Assembly: GCA_020160805.1 (NCBI GenBank)
Contig: JAIUPO010000022.1
Coordinates: forward strand, 1-62,667
DNA length: 62,667 nucleotides
Direction of reading: 5' to 3'
Source: Actinomycetota bacterium
GTDB taxonomy: Bacteria; Actinomycetota; Actinomycetes; Actinomycetales; Dermatophilaceae
Positions 16,684 to 25,131 of the stretch are shown one piece after another (the first letter of the stretch is position 1; each line of letters opens with the position of its first letter). The notes beneath the pieces were generated by a model. The model saw nothing but the letters and a program-made list of their open reading frames with translations. It was not told the origin of the DNA and made no database searches. A program made the position numbers and the translations under genes.

Positions 16684-17315
16684 CAGATCAGCCCGTCGGC
16701 ATCATCGGAGAGCTTGGCCCCGACCTTGAAGGCCTCCGCGATCAACGCAGCGACCAGCCCTATCGTCATGGGCAGCCACGGCAGGGTCATGCTTACCATC
16801 AGGTCGAGTCCGCCGAGGTCGAGGTTCGAGGCCAGCGCGCCGTCGACGGCCATCCGCGCGAATAAGGCGACTGCGGGGCCGATCATCAGCAGGAAGGCGA
16901 TGGCGCGCCAGCGGCCAACCTGGCCAGCGGCGAATGGCTGACCGGAACTGATGGAGCGCATGATGCGCAGGAAGATCGCGATGCACGCGATGACGACGGC
17001 CGTCAGGAGTACACCGGGCAGGAGGTCAAGGATCCGCGCTCCGGCGCCGGGGTTCGAGTAGTCGACGGCATAGTCCGCTGGGCTGTAGAGCACGCCGGTC
17101 CGGTCGAGTTCGGGGACCGTGACCGCGCTGGAGAGCGGCAGGCTGATCGGCTCGCCCTGAATCCAGCGCAGGATCGGCAGGCCGACGCTGGCGACCAAGG
17201 TCCGGGCGCCGACCAGCCACAGCAGGATGGTCAGCCCAATCCGGTCACTGCGGTCGAAGGCCAACCAGTCCTTGCGCTCGGTGCGGCGTGCTGGTCGGCG
17301 AGTGGTGTCGTTCAT
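16683..17315 (-). CDS. DUF2975 membrane protein
   Basis: The 210-residue protein has four predicted helices with the spacing of DUF2975: the first near residues 27-48, a periplasmic loop of about 50 residues, then three more. IMRSISSGQPFAAGQVGRWRAIAF between helices 2 and 3 is the family signature region. The function is unknown. It is translated first in an operon with the XRE regulator. Upstream lie paired operators. A role in controlling the regulator by membrane sequestration is conceivable but untested. Confidence 0.85.
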   Translation of the reverse strand: MNDTTRRPARRTERKDWLAFDRSDRIGLTILLWLVGARTLVASVGLPILRWIQGEPISLPLSSAVTVPELDRTGVLYSPADYAVDYSNPGAGARILDLLPGVLLTAVVIACIAIFLRIMRSISSGQPFAAGQVGRWRAIAFLLMIGPAVALFARMAVDGALASNLDLGGLDLMVSMTLPWLPMTIGLVAALIAEAFKVGAKLSDDADGLI

Positions 17316-17338
17316 GGGCGTTCCCCTTCCCCAAGACG

Positions 17339-17387
17339 TATCGACTGTCGATACAACGAATATCGTTATGCATATCGACTATCGATG
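17339..17387. promoter_or_regulatory. Paired operators upstream of the DUF2975/XRE operon
   Basis: TATCGACTGTCGATA (17339-17353) is a perfect 7-1-7 palindrome. TATCGACTATCGATG (17373-17387) matches it at 13 of 15 positions. The copies are 34 bases apart, with an AT-rich stretch between (ACGAATATCGTTATGC). They lie 24 bases upstream of the DUF2975 start, where a promoter must be. They are the obvious binding sites for the small XRE protein coded by the operon. Confidence 0.65.
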
Positions 17388-17418
17388 TCAAGAGGCAGGG
17401 GTTGCGCCTCGGCGTCGG

Positions 17419-18429
17419 TTACCAGGATTCGCCGTGGAACTCGTGCTCAGGCGCCTCGCGCAGCAGCCCGCGGTAGGCCTTGACGACGGCCTGCCCGTGG
17501 TTGATTACCGCATCGACCTCGCGGGCGATGCGCATCTCGACACCATGCTCCCGCGCGAGTTCGACGACGACGGAGGAGGACTTCACGCCCTCGGCCACCT
17601 GCTTGAGTTCGGCGGCGATCTCGTCGAGATTCTTGCCCTGCGCGAGCATGATGCCGACGCGGCGATTGCGGCTGTGCGGGCTGGTGCAGGTCGCGATCAG
17701 GTCGCCCATGCCCGCCAGGCCGGAGAAGGTCTGCTCGTGCCCGCCCATCGCCACCCCGAGTCGGGTCAGTTCCCGAAGCGACCGGGTGATCACCATGGCG
17801 CGCGTGTTGTCGCCGGCCTCCAGGCCGTCGCCGAAGCCCGTCGCGATGGCGAAGATATTCTTCAGCGCCCCGGCGACCTCGACGCCGACGACATCGGTGG
17901 AGGTGTAGACGCGGAACATCGTCGAGCGCAGGATGCCTTGCAATGACTCGGCAAGCTGCTGGTCGGGCATCGCGAGGGTGGCCGCGGCGGCATACCCCTG
18001 CACGATCTCGCGGGCGATATTCGGGCCGTTGAGGACGCCGACCGGGTGTCCGGGCAGGACCTCGCTGACGACCTCCGTCATCCGCAGCTGGCTGCCCTGC
18101 TCGAGGCCCTTGACCAGCGAGACCACGGGCACCCACGGACGCAGGTGGTCGGCGGCCTCACCGAGGACGGCGCGGCAGGCTTGGGAGGGCACGCCGAGGA
18201 CGAGAACATCCGCCTGGGCGACGGCTTGCGCGAGATCGGTGGTCGCCCGCAGCGCCGGATTGATCGGCAGGTCGCCGAGATAGCGGCTGTTGATATGCCG
18301 AGTGTTGATGTCCTCGACCGTCGCCTCGTCGCGGGCCCAGATCGTTGTCGGCGCATTGCGCGCGGCGATCGAGGCGACGGCCGTCCCCCACGATCCGCCG
18401 CCGAGGATAGTGACATGGGGACGGCGCAT
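17419..18429 (-). CDS. gpsA: NAD(P)H-dependent glycerol-3-phosphate dehydrogenase
   Basis: The 336-residue enzyme reduces dihydroxyacetone phosphate to sn-glycerol 3-phosphate, the backbone used by PlsB. It has the Rossmann motif ILGGGSWGTA (residues 6-15), VLNGPNIAREI, and the catalytic lysine in GALKNIFAIATGFGDGLEAGDNTRA (Lys about 187), then SGLAGMGDLIATCTS. The ATG at 18429 follows AAGGAG at good spacing. An upstream in-frame GTG is rejected. It is not in the lipid operon but lies only about 2 kb from it. The product feeds that pathway. Confidence 0.95.
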   Translation of the reverse strand: MRRPHVTILGGGSWGTAVASIAARNAPTTIWARDEATVEDINTRHINSRYLGDLPINPALRATTDLAQAVAQADVLVLGVPSQACRAVLGEAADHLRPWVPVVSLVKGLEQGSQLRMTEVVSEVLPGHPVGVLNGPNIAREIVQGYAAAATLAMPDQQLAESLQGILRSTMFRVYTSTDVVGVEVAGALKNIFAIATGFGDGLEAGDNTRAMVITRSLRELTRLGVAMGGHEQTFSGLAGMGDLIATCTSPHSRNRRVGIMLAQGKNLDEIAAELKQVAEGVKSSSVVVELAREHGVEMRIAREVDAVINHGQAVVKAYRGLLREAPEHEFHGESW

Positions 18430-18522
18430 AGGGGCTCCTTCGGGGCGGGCGGCCACCATGCCGCCGGATTGGTCGTGCTGCAGCCTACCGAGCGCCCGAC
18501 GCCACCCGCCCTCACGACCGCC

Positions 18523-18568
18523 CTACCGCTTGGTATCGGTCGCGAACACGACCAATATCAAGCGGTAG
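18523..18568. repeat. 46-bp dispersed palindrome, copy 1
   Basis: The sequence begins CTACCGCTTGGTATCGGTCG and ends GACCAATATCAAGCGGTAG. It is a near-perfect 46-bp inverted repeat. Two other copies of exactly 46 bp lie at 37431-37476 and 45521-45566. This copy sits nine bases past the stop of the HNH gene and about 95 bases upstream of gpsA. The third base pair of the arm has changed on both sides (CTTGG with CAAG), which preserves pairing. Confidence 0.85.
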
Positions 18569-18576
18569 CGCGGTGT

Positions 18577-19134
18577 TTAGGCCGCGTTGATTGGGCGGCC
18601 GGTGCGCGTCTGCGGTTGCGCGAGACCCGGTGCGCCCCACGTTAGGTCGTAGACCGTGGGCACGAAGGGCTGCCAGAGCAATGGCATACCGGCCTCCTCG
18701 GGGGTCCGGTCGCCCTTGCGCCAGTTGTCGTACTCGCACGCGGCGACCGCATTAGCCCAATCGGTCGCCCCGCCACGCGATTTCGGCAACACGTGGTCCA
18801 TTGTGGTCGCCGTCGGCTGGCCGCAGTAGGCACACTGCCCGTGGTCGCGCTTGATGACGCCCTCGCGGGTGTAGATCGCGAGCGGGTCGGACGCGACGAC
18901 GGTGACCTTGGTGCCGTGGGCGAAGGTCGCGCGGCCGGTGCGCCGGCGGGCATACTTCCAGGCCGTCTTGACGTAGCGCGTCAGGATCAGCACCTTCGGC
19001 CGCGGCATCGGCCCGAACATCTCCGGCCCCTCCTCGAGCACCGCAGCGACCCCACGCCACAGCATCGTCATGGCGTGCCGCACCGAGACGGTGTGCAGGG
19101 GCTCGTAGGTCGTGTTGAGCACGACGACGGTCAT
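18577..19134 (-). CDS. HNH endonuclease family protein
   Basis: The 185-residue protein carries an HNH domain of the McrA-like type in its second half. A zinc or loop cysteine pair CAYCG comes at about residue 100, then DHVLPKSRGGATDWANAV and a final CEYDNWRKGDRTPEEAG. The N-terminal half (VLNTTYEPLHTVSVRHAMTML) is the conserved leader of a widespread actinobacterial chromosomal HNH family. This is usually single copy and not mobile. The cellular role is unknown. A strong ribosome binding site (AAGGAGG) precedes the start. Confidence 0.85.
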   Translation of the reverse strand: MTVVVLNTTYEPLHTVSVRHAMTMLWRGVAAVLEEGPEMFGPMPRPKVLILTRYVKTAWKYARRRTGRATFAHGTKVTVVASDPLAIYTREGVIKRDHGQCAYCGQPTATTMDHVLPKSRGGATDWANAVAACEYDNWRKGDRTPEEAGMPLLWQPFVPTVYDLTWGAPGLAQPQTRTGRPINAA

Positions 19135-19205
19135 GGGGTCACCTCCTTGGTGGGCATTCTCGACGTGGGCTGATGGTCGGGGGTTGGGGTACGCAGTGCG
19201 TGGCC

Positions 19206-19223
19206 ACCGGGCGTCTGCCCGGT
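19206..19223 (-). terminator. Hairpin after the ABC-F operon
   Basis: ACCGGGC GTCT GCCCGGT is a perfect 7-bp stem with a four-base loop. It lies 64 bases past the stop of the conserved hypothetical gene (minus strand). A U-tract is lacking, as is common in actinobacteria. It is a plausible but not strong terminator. Confidence 0.35.
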
Positions 19224-19286
19224 TGCGTCGGCGAGAAATGCTAGGCAGGCGCCCGGTGCTCTAACCAGTGATTTTCAGCGGGTGCG

Positions 19287-19889
19287 TTAGGTGGTCTCGA
19301 CGGTCGTCACCACGGTTGTGACCCCGGGGGCGCGGGGCGTCGAGGAGAAGCCGAAGCGGCATGGCGGGTCGACCGGGCGCAGGTCGCCGAGTGGCTCCCC
19401 GTCCAACCGCCCGGAGACGGAGGTGATGGCGCGCACGTCGGTGGCGGCATACCACTCCCGTCGGCCGGGCCGGGCGACGCCGCGCGTCCGCACGCCGCGC
19501 AGGACGACTCGGGCGATGGGGTCGACGGCGCTCGCCCAGGCGGTGCTCGTCGCGAGTGGGCGGGGTATGCCGCGCAGCCCCCACCCCAATGGCCGTCGCC
19601 GTCCGATCGTGAGGCTCACCGAGAGTGACTCGGCCGCCAGAGACCATCGAGCGTCATTGCGCTGCAGGTCGATCGGCTCGATTCGCGTCTCGTCGAAGGT
19701 GTAGGTCTCGGCCACGAAATCCCGGACCTGCGCCGTGGGCGCGACCAGCACACGGTGGCCGTCGGCCCGCTCGATCATCACATCGGTGAACCGGCCGAAC
19801 GGCGACTCCCACCAGGTGCCGATGACGAGCCGCGTCCCGCTTCTCGTCCCTAGGCCGGCGATCTGGCCGGAGAAGCGTTGTCGAATCAT
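19287..19889 (-). CDS. Conserved actinobacterial hypothetical protein
   Basis: This 200-residue soluble protein has no membrane segment or recognised domain. It contains GTWWESPFGRFTDVMIERADGHRVLVAP and FVAETYTFDETRIEP, which I recall as a conserved pattern of uncharacterised actinobacterial proteins. Its ATG overlaps the stop of the ABC-F gene by four bases, so the two are co-translated. The all-beta look suggests a small-molecule or lipid-binding fold, but nothing shows a function. Confidence 0.6.
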   Translation of the reverse strand: MIRQRFSGQIAGLGTRSGTRLVIGTWWESPFGRFTDVMIERADGHRVLVAPTAQVRDFVAETYTFDETRIEPIDLQRNDARWSLAAESLSVSLTIGRRRPLGWGLRGIPRPLATSTAWASAVDPIARVVLRGVRTRGVARPGRREWYAATDVRAITSVSGRLDGEPLGDLRPVDPPCRFGFSSTPRAPGVTTVVTTVETT

Positions 19890-21535
19890 CGGTCCGCTGT
19901 CGTGAACGTCGCTTCGGCGCCATCGCGATGCAGCCGCCAGACGCGCGTCGGTTGGATGGTCTCGAGCAGGGCGCGGTCGTGGGTCACGATGACCAGTGTC
20001 CCGTCGAATGCCCGAAGGGCCGCCTCCAACTGCTCGATGCCCTCGACGTCTTCGTGATTCGTCGGCTCATCCAAGATCACGGTGTTCACCGCCCGACCCT
20101 GCAGGATCGCCAGCGCGGCGCGAGTTCGCTCGCCGAGGGAGAGCGAGTCGCAGCGGCGACCGACGATCTCCGCGCCAAGCCCAAACTTCGCGAGCAGCGT
20201 TCGCACGGTCGCGACGTCGGTCTCGCCGAGCGCGCGGGCAACGGCGGCAAGCAGTTCCTCATCCCCAGCCAGCATGTCCCGACCCTGATCGAGCGTGCCG
20301 AGGTGCACCCGGCTTCCCCACGAGAGCCGACCCGACGTTATCGGCACGCGTCCCAGCATCGCCTGCAGGAGAGTCGATTTGCCGCTGCCATTTGGACCCA
20401 GCAACGCCACGCGGTCGCCGCGCGCAAGGTGCGTGGAGACCGGATCCAGCCGGAAATTGGCACGCTCGACGACGACCTGATCGAGCGTCAACACGACATC
20501 CGCGGACGGGGTTGCCTGCGCAATCGTGTAGCGCAACTCCCACTCCTTGCGGGGTTGCTCGACGATGTCGAGCCGCTCGGCTGCGGCCCGAGCCCGGGCG
20601 GCCCGCTGGTCCATTCGTTTGGCCTGATCCTCGGCATACTTCTTGGCGATTCCCGCGTGCGGGCCGAGATCGGACTTCTGTGCCCGGCCCTTGGCCGCCC
20701 ATTCGCTCTGCCGGCGCGCGCGAGCGGCGAGGCTGTCGCGTTCCGCGATGTAGGTGTCGTAGGCGGCCACCGCCTGTGACCGCGCCAGCGCTTTTGCCGC
20801 GCGATAGTCGGACCACCCGCCGGTGTAGTGGTGGACGGCCTGCTGGTGCAGATCCAGTTCCACCACCCCCGTCGCCACCTCGTCGAGGAAGCGCCGGTCG
20901 TGCGAGGCGACAAGCACCGGTCCGCTCACGGAGCTGAGGTATGCCGTGAGCACCCCCAACCCGGCCTGGTCCAGGTTATTGGTGGGTTCGTCCAAGAGCA
21001 GAATGTCGTGCTGGCTCAACAGGATTGACGCGAGAGAGGCGCGTGCGGCCTGGCCGCCCGACAGCTCTCCCAGCGGCCGGTCGACCGCCACGTCCAGGCC
21101 AACACGGGCCAGCGTCTCGCCCAGCCGGGCGTCCAGATCGCCGCCTCCGAGAGCGAGCCAGCGGTCTAACGCGGCGGCATACCGGTCCTCGGCGCCCTGC
21201 TCACCCGCCGTGAGTGCTGCTGTAGCGCAATCGAACTCGGCCTGGGCGGCTGCGACTCCGGTGCGGCGGGCGGAATACTCCAAGATCGTCTCGTCACCGC
21301 GCGGCGGGGACTGGGGGAGGTAGCCAACCGTCGCGTCCGTCGGGGAGGTGCGGACCGCGCCCCCGTCGGGCGCGTGCTCGCCGGCGATGATGCGCAGCAG
21401 CGTCGACTTGCCGGCGCCATTCGGGCCGACCACGGCAACGACATCGCCGGGACCGACGACCAGGTCGAGACCGGTGAACAGCGGACGCGCGCCAAAGCCG
21501 GCCGCGAGGGCAGTTAGGTGCAGGGAAGCGGGCAT
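19886..21535 (-). CDS. ABC-F family ATPase
   Basis: The 549-residue protein has two tandem ATPase domains without membrane parts, the ABC-F layout. Walker A is GPNGAGKST (about residues 38-46) and GPNGSGKST (about 375). The signatures are LSGGQAARASLA (about 157) and LSLGERTRAALA. Both have LLLDEPTN or VILDEPTNH Walker B motifs. A charged linker with RARRQSEWAAKGRAQ joins the halves. ABC-F proteins act on the ribosome, as translation factors or in antibiotic protection. This member cannot be assigned to Ettt/Uup or a resistance class by eye. It heads an operon with the hypothetical protein downstream. Confidence 0.9.
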   Translation of the reverse strand: MPASLHLTALAAGFGARPLFTGLDLVVGPGDVVAVVGPNGAGKSTLLRIIAGEHAPDGGAVRTSPTDATVGYLPQSPPRGDETILEYSARRTGVAAAQAEFDCATAALTAGEQGAEDRYAAALDRWLALGGGDLDARLGETLARVGLDVAVDRPLGELSGGQAARASLASILLSQHDILLLDEPTNNLDQAGLGVLTAYLSSVSGPVLVASHDRRFLDEVATGVVELDLHQQAVHHYTGGWSDYRAAKALARSQAVAAYDTYIAERDSLAARARRQSEWAAKGRAQKSDLGPHAGIAKKYAEDQAKRMDQRAARARAAAERLDIVEQPRKEWELRYTIAQATPSADVVLTLDQVVVERANFRLDPVSTHLARGDRVALLGPNGSGKSTLLQAMLGRVPITSGRLSWGSRVHLGTLDQGRDMLAGDEELLAAVARALGETDVATVRTLLAKFGLGAEIVGRRCDSLSLGERTRAALAILQGRAVNTVILDEPTNHEDVEGIEQLEAALRAFDGTLVIVTHDRALLETIQPTRVWRLHRDGAEATFTTADR

Positions 21536-21791
21536 GGGGGACCTCGGAATCGCTCGACGGATGGGGGCGAGAGGTCAGTTCCACATGCCTCCAGGCTCGG
21601 CCACCGCCCCGCCGCCCGTCAAATCCATTGTGCCCGGCGCTTGGGCGGGCCGACCGGCTACAGAACTGCGGCGAGACCCGGACTCAGCACGCTTGGCCAA
21701 GCCCCGAGGTCCTACATATCTGTAGTCCGCAGGACCAAGACCGCGGCGGCTCAGCGAGACCTCAGGCGTATGCCGCACAATCGTCACCGCC

Positions 21792-22412
21792 ATGGACACG
21801 GTGCTGAGCAAGATCCTCCACCAGCCCAGCTGGCTGATCTACACGATCGTCGGGATCGTCGTCTTCGTTGAGGACGCCTTCTTCGTCGGCTTCGTCGTGC
21901 CCGGAGAGACCGTCGCGGTCCTCGGGGGCGTCGCGGCGAGCCTGGGGGAAGTCAATGTCTGGGCCCTGGGACTCATCGTCGTGCTGGCGGCGATCGCCGG
22001 GGACAGCGTGGGGTACGAGATCGGGCGGATCTGGGGGAGTCGGATCATCGCGCACCCTTTCTTCGACCAGCGTCGCAAGCAGCTCGACAGCGCGCAGGAC
22101 TTCCTGCGGCGCCGCGGTGGCTCGGCCGTCTTCCTCGGCCGCTGGACCGCGTTCTTCCGGGCAGTGATGCCAGCTCTCGCTGGGACGGCGCGGATGCCGT
22201 ATCGCACCTTCCTGCCGTGGAACGCCGTGGGCGGATTGTGTTGGGGCGCAGCGGTTGTCGCGATCGGCTTCTTCGCCGGGCACTCCTATCAGCGGGTGGT
22301 CACGCGCTTCGGACAGGGGTCAGCCCTGGTCGTCCTCGCGATCGTTGTGCTTGCGGTGCTCTGGCACTGGACCAAGCGTCGGCGCACCCTCGCCGAGGAG
22401 GGCATGGAGTAG
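21792..22412 (+). CDS. DedA/VTT-family membrane protein
   Basis: The 206-residue protein has the DedA signature: a re-entrant N-terminal part with E and G residues (VEDAFFVGFVVPGETVAVLGG), the cytoplasmic FLRRRGGSAVFLGRWTAFFRAVMPALAG with the conserved Arg residues, and MPYRTFLPWNAVGGLCW. DedA proteins translocate undecaprenyl phosphate or other lipids across the membrane. The specific lipid is not evident here. The gene is monocistronic and has a short highly charged C-terminus (WHWTKRRRTLAEEG). Confidence 0.88.
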   Translation: MDTVLSKILHQPSWLIYTIVGIVVFVEDAFFVGFVVPGETVAVLGGVAASLGEVNVWALGLIVVLAAIAGDSVGYEIGRIWGSRIIAHPFFDQRRKQLDSAQDFLRRRGGSAVFLGRWTAFFRAVMPALAGTARMPYRTFLPWNAVGGLCWGAAVVAIGFFAGHSYQRVVTRFGQGSALVVLAIVVLAVLWHWTKRRRTLAEEGME

Positions 22413-22438
22413 GCGTTACGGGGTTCCTGCCCGTCGAC

Positions 22439-22732
22439 TTACGTCGCCCGCTCGGCCACTCGGATGCCGATGGTGACGACATCGCCGAGGCCGACGCCTT
22501 CCGCGCGCTGCACCACAACCTTCACGGGGACGAGATAGGTCCCCTGCCGCGGCATCAGTGAGGTCGTGAACTCGGTCTCACCGATGCGCGCGTGCGCCGC
22601 GATGCACCCCCAGCCGTAGCTGAGTTCCGGCCGCTCCCGCAGTTCCGCGGAGACCTCTGCCGGAGTCGGAACGAAGAGGTATGGCGAGGGCCCCCGCCAC
22701 TCGATCACCTGGCCGGCGAACTTGAACTCCAC
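22439..22732 (-). CDS. DUF1905 domain protein
   Basis: The 97-residue protein matches DUF1905: FAGQVIEWRGPSPYLFVPTPAEVSAELRE, GWGCIAAHARIG and TTSLMPRQGTYLVPVK. The family is a small beta-barrel of unknown function, often fused to YdeI-like domains but here alone. It is the last host gene before the integrated element, whose left repeat begins 44 bases upstream of its start. Confidence 0.85.
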   Translation of the reverse strand: MEFKFAGQVIEWRGPSPYLFVPTPAEVSAELRERPELSYGWGCIAAHARIGETEFTTSLMPRQGTYLVPVKVVVQRAEGVGLGDVVTIGIRVAERAT

Positions 22733-22775
22733 CAGCGCACTCTAGAGTGCGGGGCGACGATGTGTGGGCGGACGG

Positions 22776-22831
22776 CGTTTCCGCAGGTCAGGGACCAAAT
22801 GGTCAACTAGTCGGGGTGACAGGATTTGAAC
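22776..22831. other. Left attachment site of the integrated element
   Basis: These 56 bases repeat the 3' end of tRNA-Pro and its downstream flank at 35612-35666. The core 22810-22831 is identical over 22 bp (it contains GGGGTGACAGGATTTGAAC). The outer 18 bp CGTTTCCGCAGGTCAGGG is also identical, with about a dozen diverged bases between. After the core the match ends at once (CTGTTCACG against CTGCGACC). This marks the left junction of a 12.8-kb insertion whose integrase starts 160 bases inside. Confidence 0.88.
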
Positions 22832-22920
22832 TGTTCACGCGCCAGATTCGGCTTGGTCCTCTGAACTGCACCGTAGGCATCTGACCTGCGGTGACGTAAA
22901 ATCTAGCGCGTGAGAGGACC

Positions 22921-22980
22921 GGGCACAAGGGGACATGAGATGTCGCTAGTTATGCCCCAGTTATGTCCGCTTGTGACCCC
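22921..22980. promoter_or_regulatory. Putative integrase arm-type sites, left end
   Basis: Three tandem near-repeats occur at 22949-22980: GTTATGCCCC, GTTATGTCCG and CTTGTGACCCC. An inverted pair, the complement of ATGTCCCC TTGTGCCC, lies at 22921-22936. The pair CTTATGCCCC ACTTGTGCCC occurs at the opposite end of the element (35561-35580). Short repeats flanking the core sites at both ends are the usual arrangement of arm-binding sites for tyrosine integrases. The sites also overlap the integrase promoter region. Confidence 0.5.
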
Positions 22981-22992
22981 GGGTGTCACGCA

Positions 22993-24138
22993 ATGACGAG
23001 GGCAAAGCGCGACTTCGGCACGATTCGCAAGCGAGCCAACGGGCGCTGGCAGGCGTTCTACATGGGTCCCGACCAGGCCTTCCACCGGGCGCCGTCGACC
23101 TTCGACACGAAGATGGACGCCGAGGCGTGGCTGGTGGCCGAGCGTCGGCTGCTGCAGAACGATGAGTGGTCGCCGGCGCGGTCGCGACGGGCGAAGGTCA
23201 AGCGGTCGACCGAGATGTTCGGGCCTTATGCCGAAGCGTGGCTCGAGCAGCGTGACCTCAAACCGCGGACCCGTGCGCTCTATCGAAGCCAGCTGGATCG
23301 GTTCATCCTGCCGGCGTTCGGCGAGGTCTCGTTGCGTGACATCACGCCCCAAGCCGTTCGCAAGTGGCACATCGGGTTGGGGACGAAAACGCCGACCCAG
23401 CGTGCCCACACCTACAGCCTGCTGCGCTCGATTCTCTCGACAGCGGTGACCGACGAGATCCTGGGCTCCAACCCGTGCCGGGTCCGCGGTGCCGGGGTGA
23501 CGAAGCGGGCGCGTTCGATCGAGCCGGCGACGCTTGGAGACCTGGAAGCGGTCCTCGACGGGATCCCGGACGCTTGGCGGGCCCTGGTCCTCATCGGCGC
23601 CTGGTGCGGTCTCCGGTTCGGCGAGGTCACCGAGCTCCGACGCAAGGACGTCGACCTGGCGGCTGGCGTCATCCACGTCGAGCGTGGCGTGGTGCGCGTG
23701 CATGGCGAGGTGAGCGTGGACACGCCCAAGACCGCCGCGAGCGTTCGGGCCGTGGCCATCCCGCCGCACCTCGTGCCTGCGCTGAGAGAGCATCTGAAGA
23801 AGCACGTCGCTGCGGGACGGGAGGCGCTGCTCTTCCCGTCGTTGGGCGACCTTGACATCCAGCTGCACTCGAACACCTTCCGACGGCACTGGATCAAGGC
23901 GAGGAACAGCGCCGGCCGGCCGGACCTGCGGGTCCACGACCTGAGGCACACCGGGGCTGTCATGGCCGCGCAGTCGGGCGCTACCCTCGCTGAGCTCATG
24001 GCGCGGATCGGGCACTCGACGCCGCGAGCCGCCTTGCGGTATCAACACGCTGCCCAAGGCCGTGATGCCGTCATCGCTGCCCGAATGTCCAAGGAGGCCA
24101 AGAAGTGGGCCAAGCGCCGCGGTGCGGTGGGCGGGTAG
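22993..24138 (+). CDS. Tyrosine integrase
   Basis: The 381-residue protein has an N-terminal arm-binding domain (FGTIRKRANGRWQAFYMG), a SAM-like core-binding domain at about residues 80-160, and a catalytic domain. The catalytic residues are Arg in CGLRFGEV (about 207), Lys in DTPKTAASVR (about 240), HDLRHTG (about 315), His in RIGHSTPRAA and Tyr in LRYQHAAQ (about 350). All are intact. It recombines the element with the tRNA-Pro gene. An upstream in-frame ATG at 22963 would add ten residues. I prefer 22993 because the family usually starts a few residues before the arm domain. Confidence 0.93.
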   Translation: MTRAKRDFGTIRKRANGRWQAFYMGPDQAFHRAPSTFDTKMDAEAWLVAERRLLQNDEWSPARSRRAKVKRSTEMFGPYAEAWLEQRDLKPRTRALYRSQLDRFILPAFGEVSLRDITPQAVRKWHIGLGTKTPTQRAHTYSLLRSILSTAVTDEILGSNPCRVRGAGVTKRARSIEPATLGDLEAVLDGIPDAWRALVLIGAWCGLRFGEVTELRRKDVDLAAGVIHVERGVVRVHGEVSVDTPKTAASVRAVAIPPHLVPALREHLKKHVAAGREALLFPSLGDLDIQLHSNTFRRHWIKARNSAGRPDLRVHDLRHTGAVMAAQSGATLAELMARIGHSTPRAALRYQHAAQGRDAVIAARMSKEAKKWAKRRGAVGG

Positions 24139-24302
24139 GCTCACGGCCCTCCACGCATAGCGCCCACCACATGACGAAACCCCGGCGATGTGGCCGAGGC
24201 CAGGGATCGTTCCGGGGTCTTCGGTTCGCACGTTGCCGGATGGCCGAGTCCCGGGGCTAGGGGTGCAGTGACACCGGTTGTGTGTACACTCGCTCCATAC
24301 CG

Positions 24303-24328
24303 CCCGGCCCCTCAGGGGCCGGGTTTAT
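24303..24328 (+). terminator. Strong intrinsic terminator after the integrase
   Basis: CCCGGCCCCT (24303-24312), one loop base, and AGGGGCCGGG (24314-24323) are followed by TTTATT. It is the clearest rho-independent terminator in the window. It separates the integrase from the convergent NYN-domain gene. The 160 bases between integrase stop and hairpin hold no gene. They include a second weaker stem (CCCCGG with CCGGGG, about 24180-24220). Confidence 0.85.
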
Positions 24329-24333
24329 TCATG

Positions 24334-25065
24334 TCACCATCCGACGGGCCGCGTGAGACGACCCACCGACGCGGGCATTTGGTGGATCGTGAAGTCGGTC
24401 ATAGTCAGCTGGTACCACCAGTGGCCACCCACCCCGGTCGAAGGAGCAGCGTTCAGCGCGCCGGCAGGGTAGCCCTTGGTCGGGTTCACAAGCCCGAGCG
24501 GGACATGTTGTCTGACGACGTCAACCGGCATCTTCAGATCGCTGTCATTGCTCACGACGACGGCTGCGTCCACGGAGCCTCCGAGGACATCGACGAGCAT
24601 GTGGCTAGCGACATTGACGTCGCTGCCCTTCTCCTCGCGGCGAGCAACGGACGCCATGAAGGTTGCCCTGGGCACATCGACGCCTTGGCCGTCTCGCACC
24701 ATGAGGGGCCACCGGGCTTCAGTCAGGACAGGGCGGCCGCGGCGATCAGCCGTCGCTAGCGGGGCGGTGGCCGTCCTCGCGACGTAGGTGCCGAACTCGA
24801 TGACATCCACTGCGCCATGCTGAACCAAGGCCCGGAGGTATGTGTCCTGGTCCCTTTGGCTGTCAACGTTGTCGCGACCGCGGATGCGTGCCGTGCAGAA
24901 CACCACGCGACTGTCGGCGATAGTCGGCCAACCTGAGTGCGCCGAGACAACCCCCTCGAGCATCGCGCGTATGTCGAGCCACCGCCAACCGGCCGTGCCC
25001 CGACCGCAGATGCCCCGACCGCCGTAGTAGAGGTTGTACCCATCGATGTAGACCCCTACGCGCAT
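24334..25065 (-). CDS. NYN-domain (PIN-like) predicted nuclease
   Basis: The 243-residue protein starts RVGVYIDGYNLYYG, the first acidic motif of NYN domains, and continues to REEKGSDVNVASHMLVDV and VVVSNDSDLKMPV, the second and third acidic clusters. All predicted metal-binding aspartates are present. NYN proteins are related to PIN and FLAP nucleases and are thought to cut or process RNA. In this element it lies between the integrase and the excisionase, so it is cargo or a control gene rather than core machinery. I take ATG 25065 because the conserved beta strand begins there. Confidence 0.85.
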   Translation of the reverse strand: MRVGVYIDGYNLYYGGRGICGRGTAGWRWLDIRAMLEGVVSAHSGWPTIADSRVVFCTARIRGRDNVDSQRDQDTYLRALVQHGAVDVIEFGTYVARTATAPLATADRRGRPVLTEARWPLMVRDGQGVDVPRATFMASVARREEKGSDVNVASHMLVDVLGGSVDAAVVVSNDSDLKMPVDVVRQHVPLGLVNPTKGYPAGALNAAPSTGVGGHWWYQLTMTDFTIHQMPASVGRLTRPVGW

Positions 25066-25131
25066 ACAGCCATTGTGGCAACTGACTGTGACAGTGGCCC
25101 AACGCTCCGCCAACGGTGTACCCGAGATCGG

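Noticed and set aside
15595-16941. Long plus-strand frame of 448 codons opposite the aminotransferase
   Set aside because: It is antisense to a gene with clear PLP-enzyme motifs and runs on through the XRE and DUF2975 genes. Its His/Arg/Gly-rich product is typical of a GC-rich shadow frame.
24240-24330. Small RNA or riboswitch before the hairpin at 24303
   Set aside because: I found no promoter-like pair or conserved aptamer pattern. The hairpin with its U-rich tail is explained as the integrase terminator.
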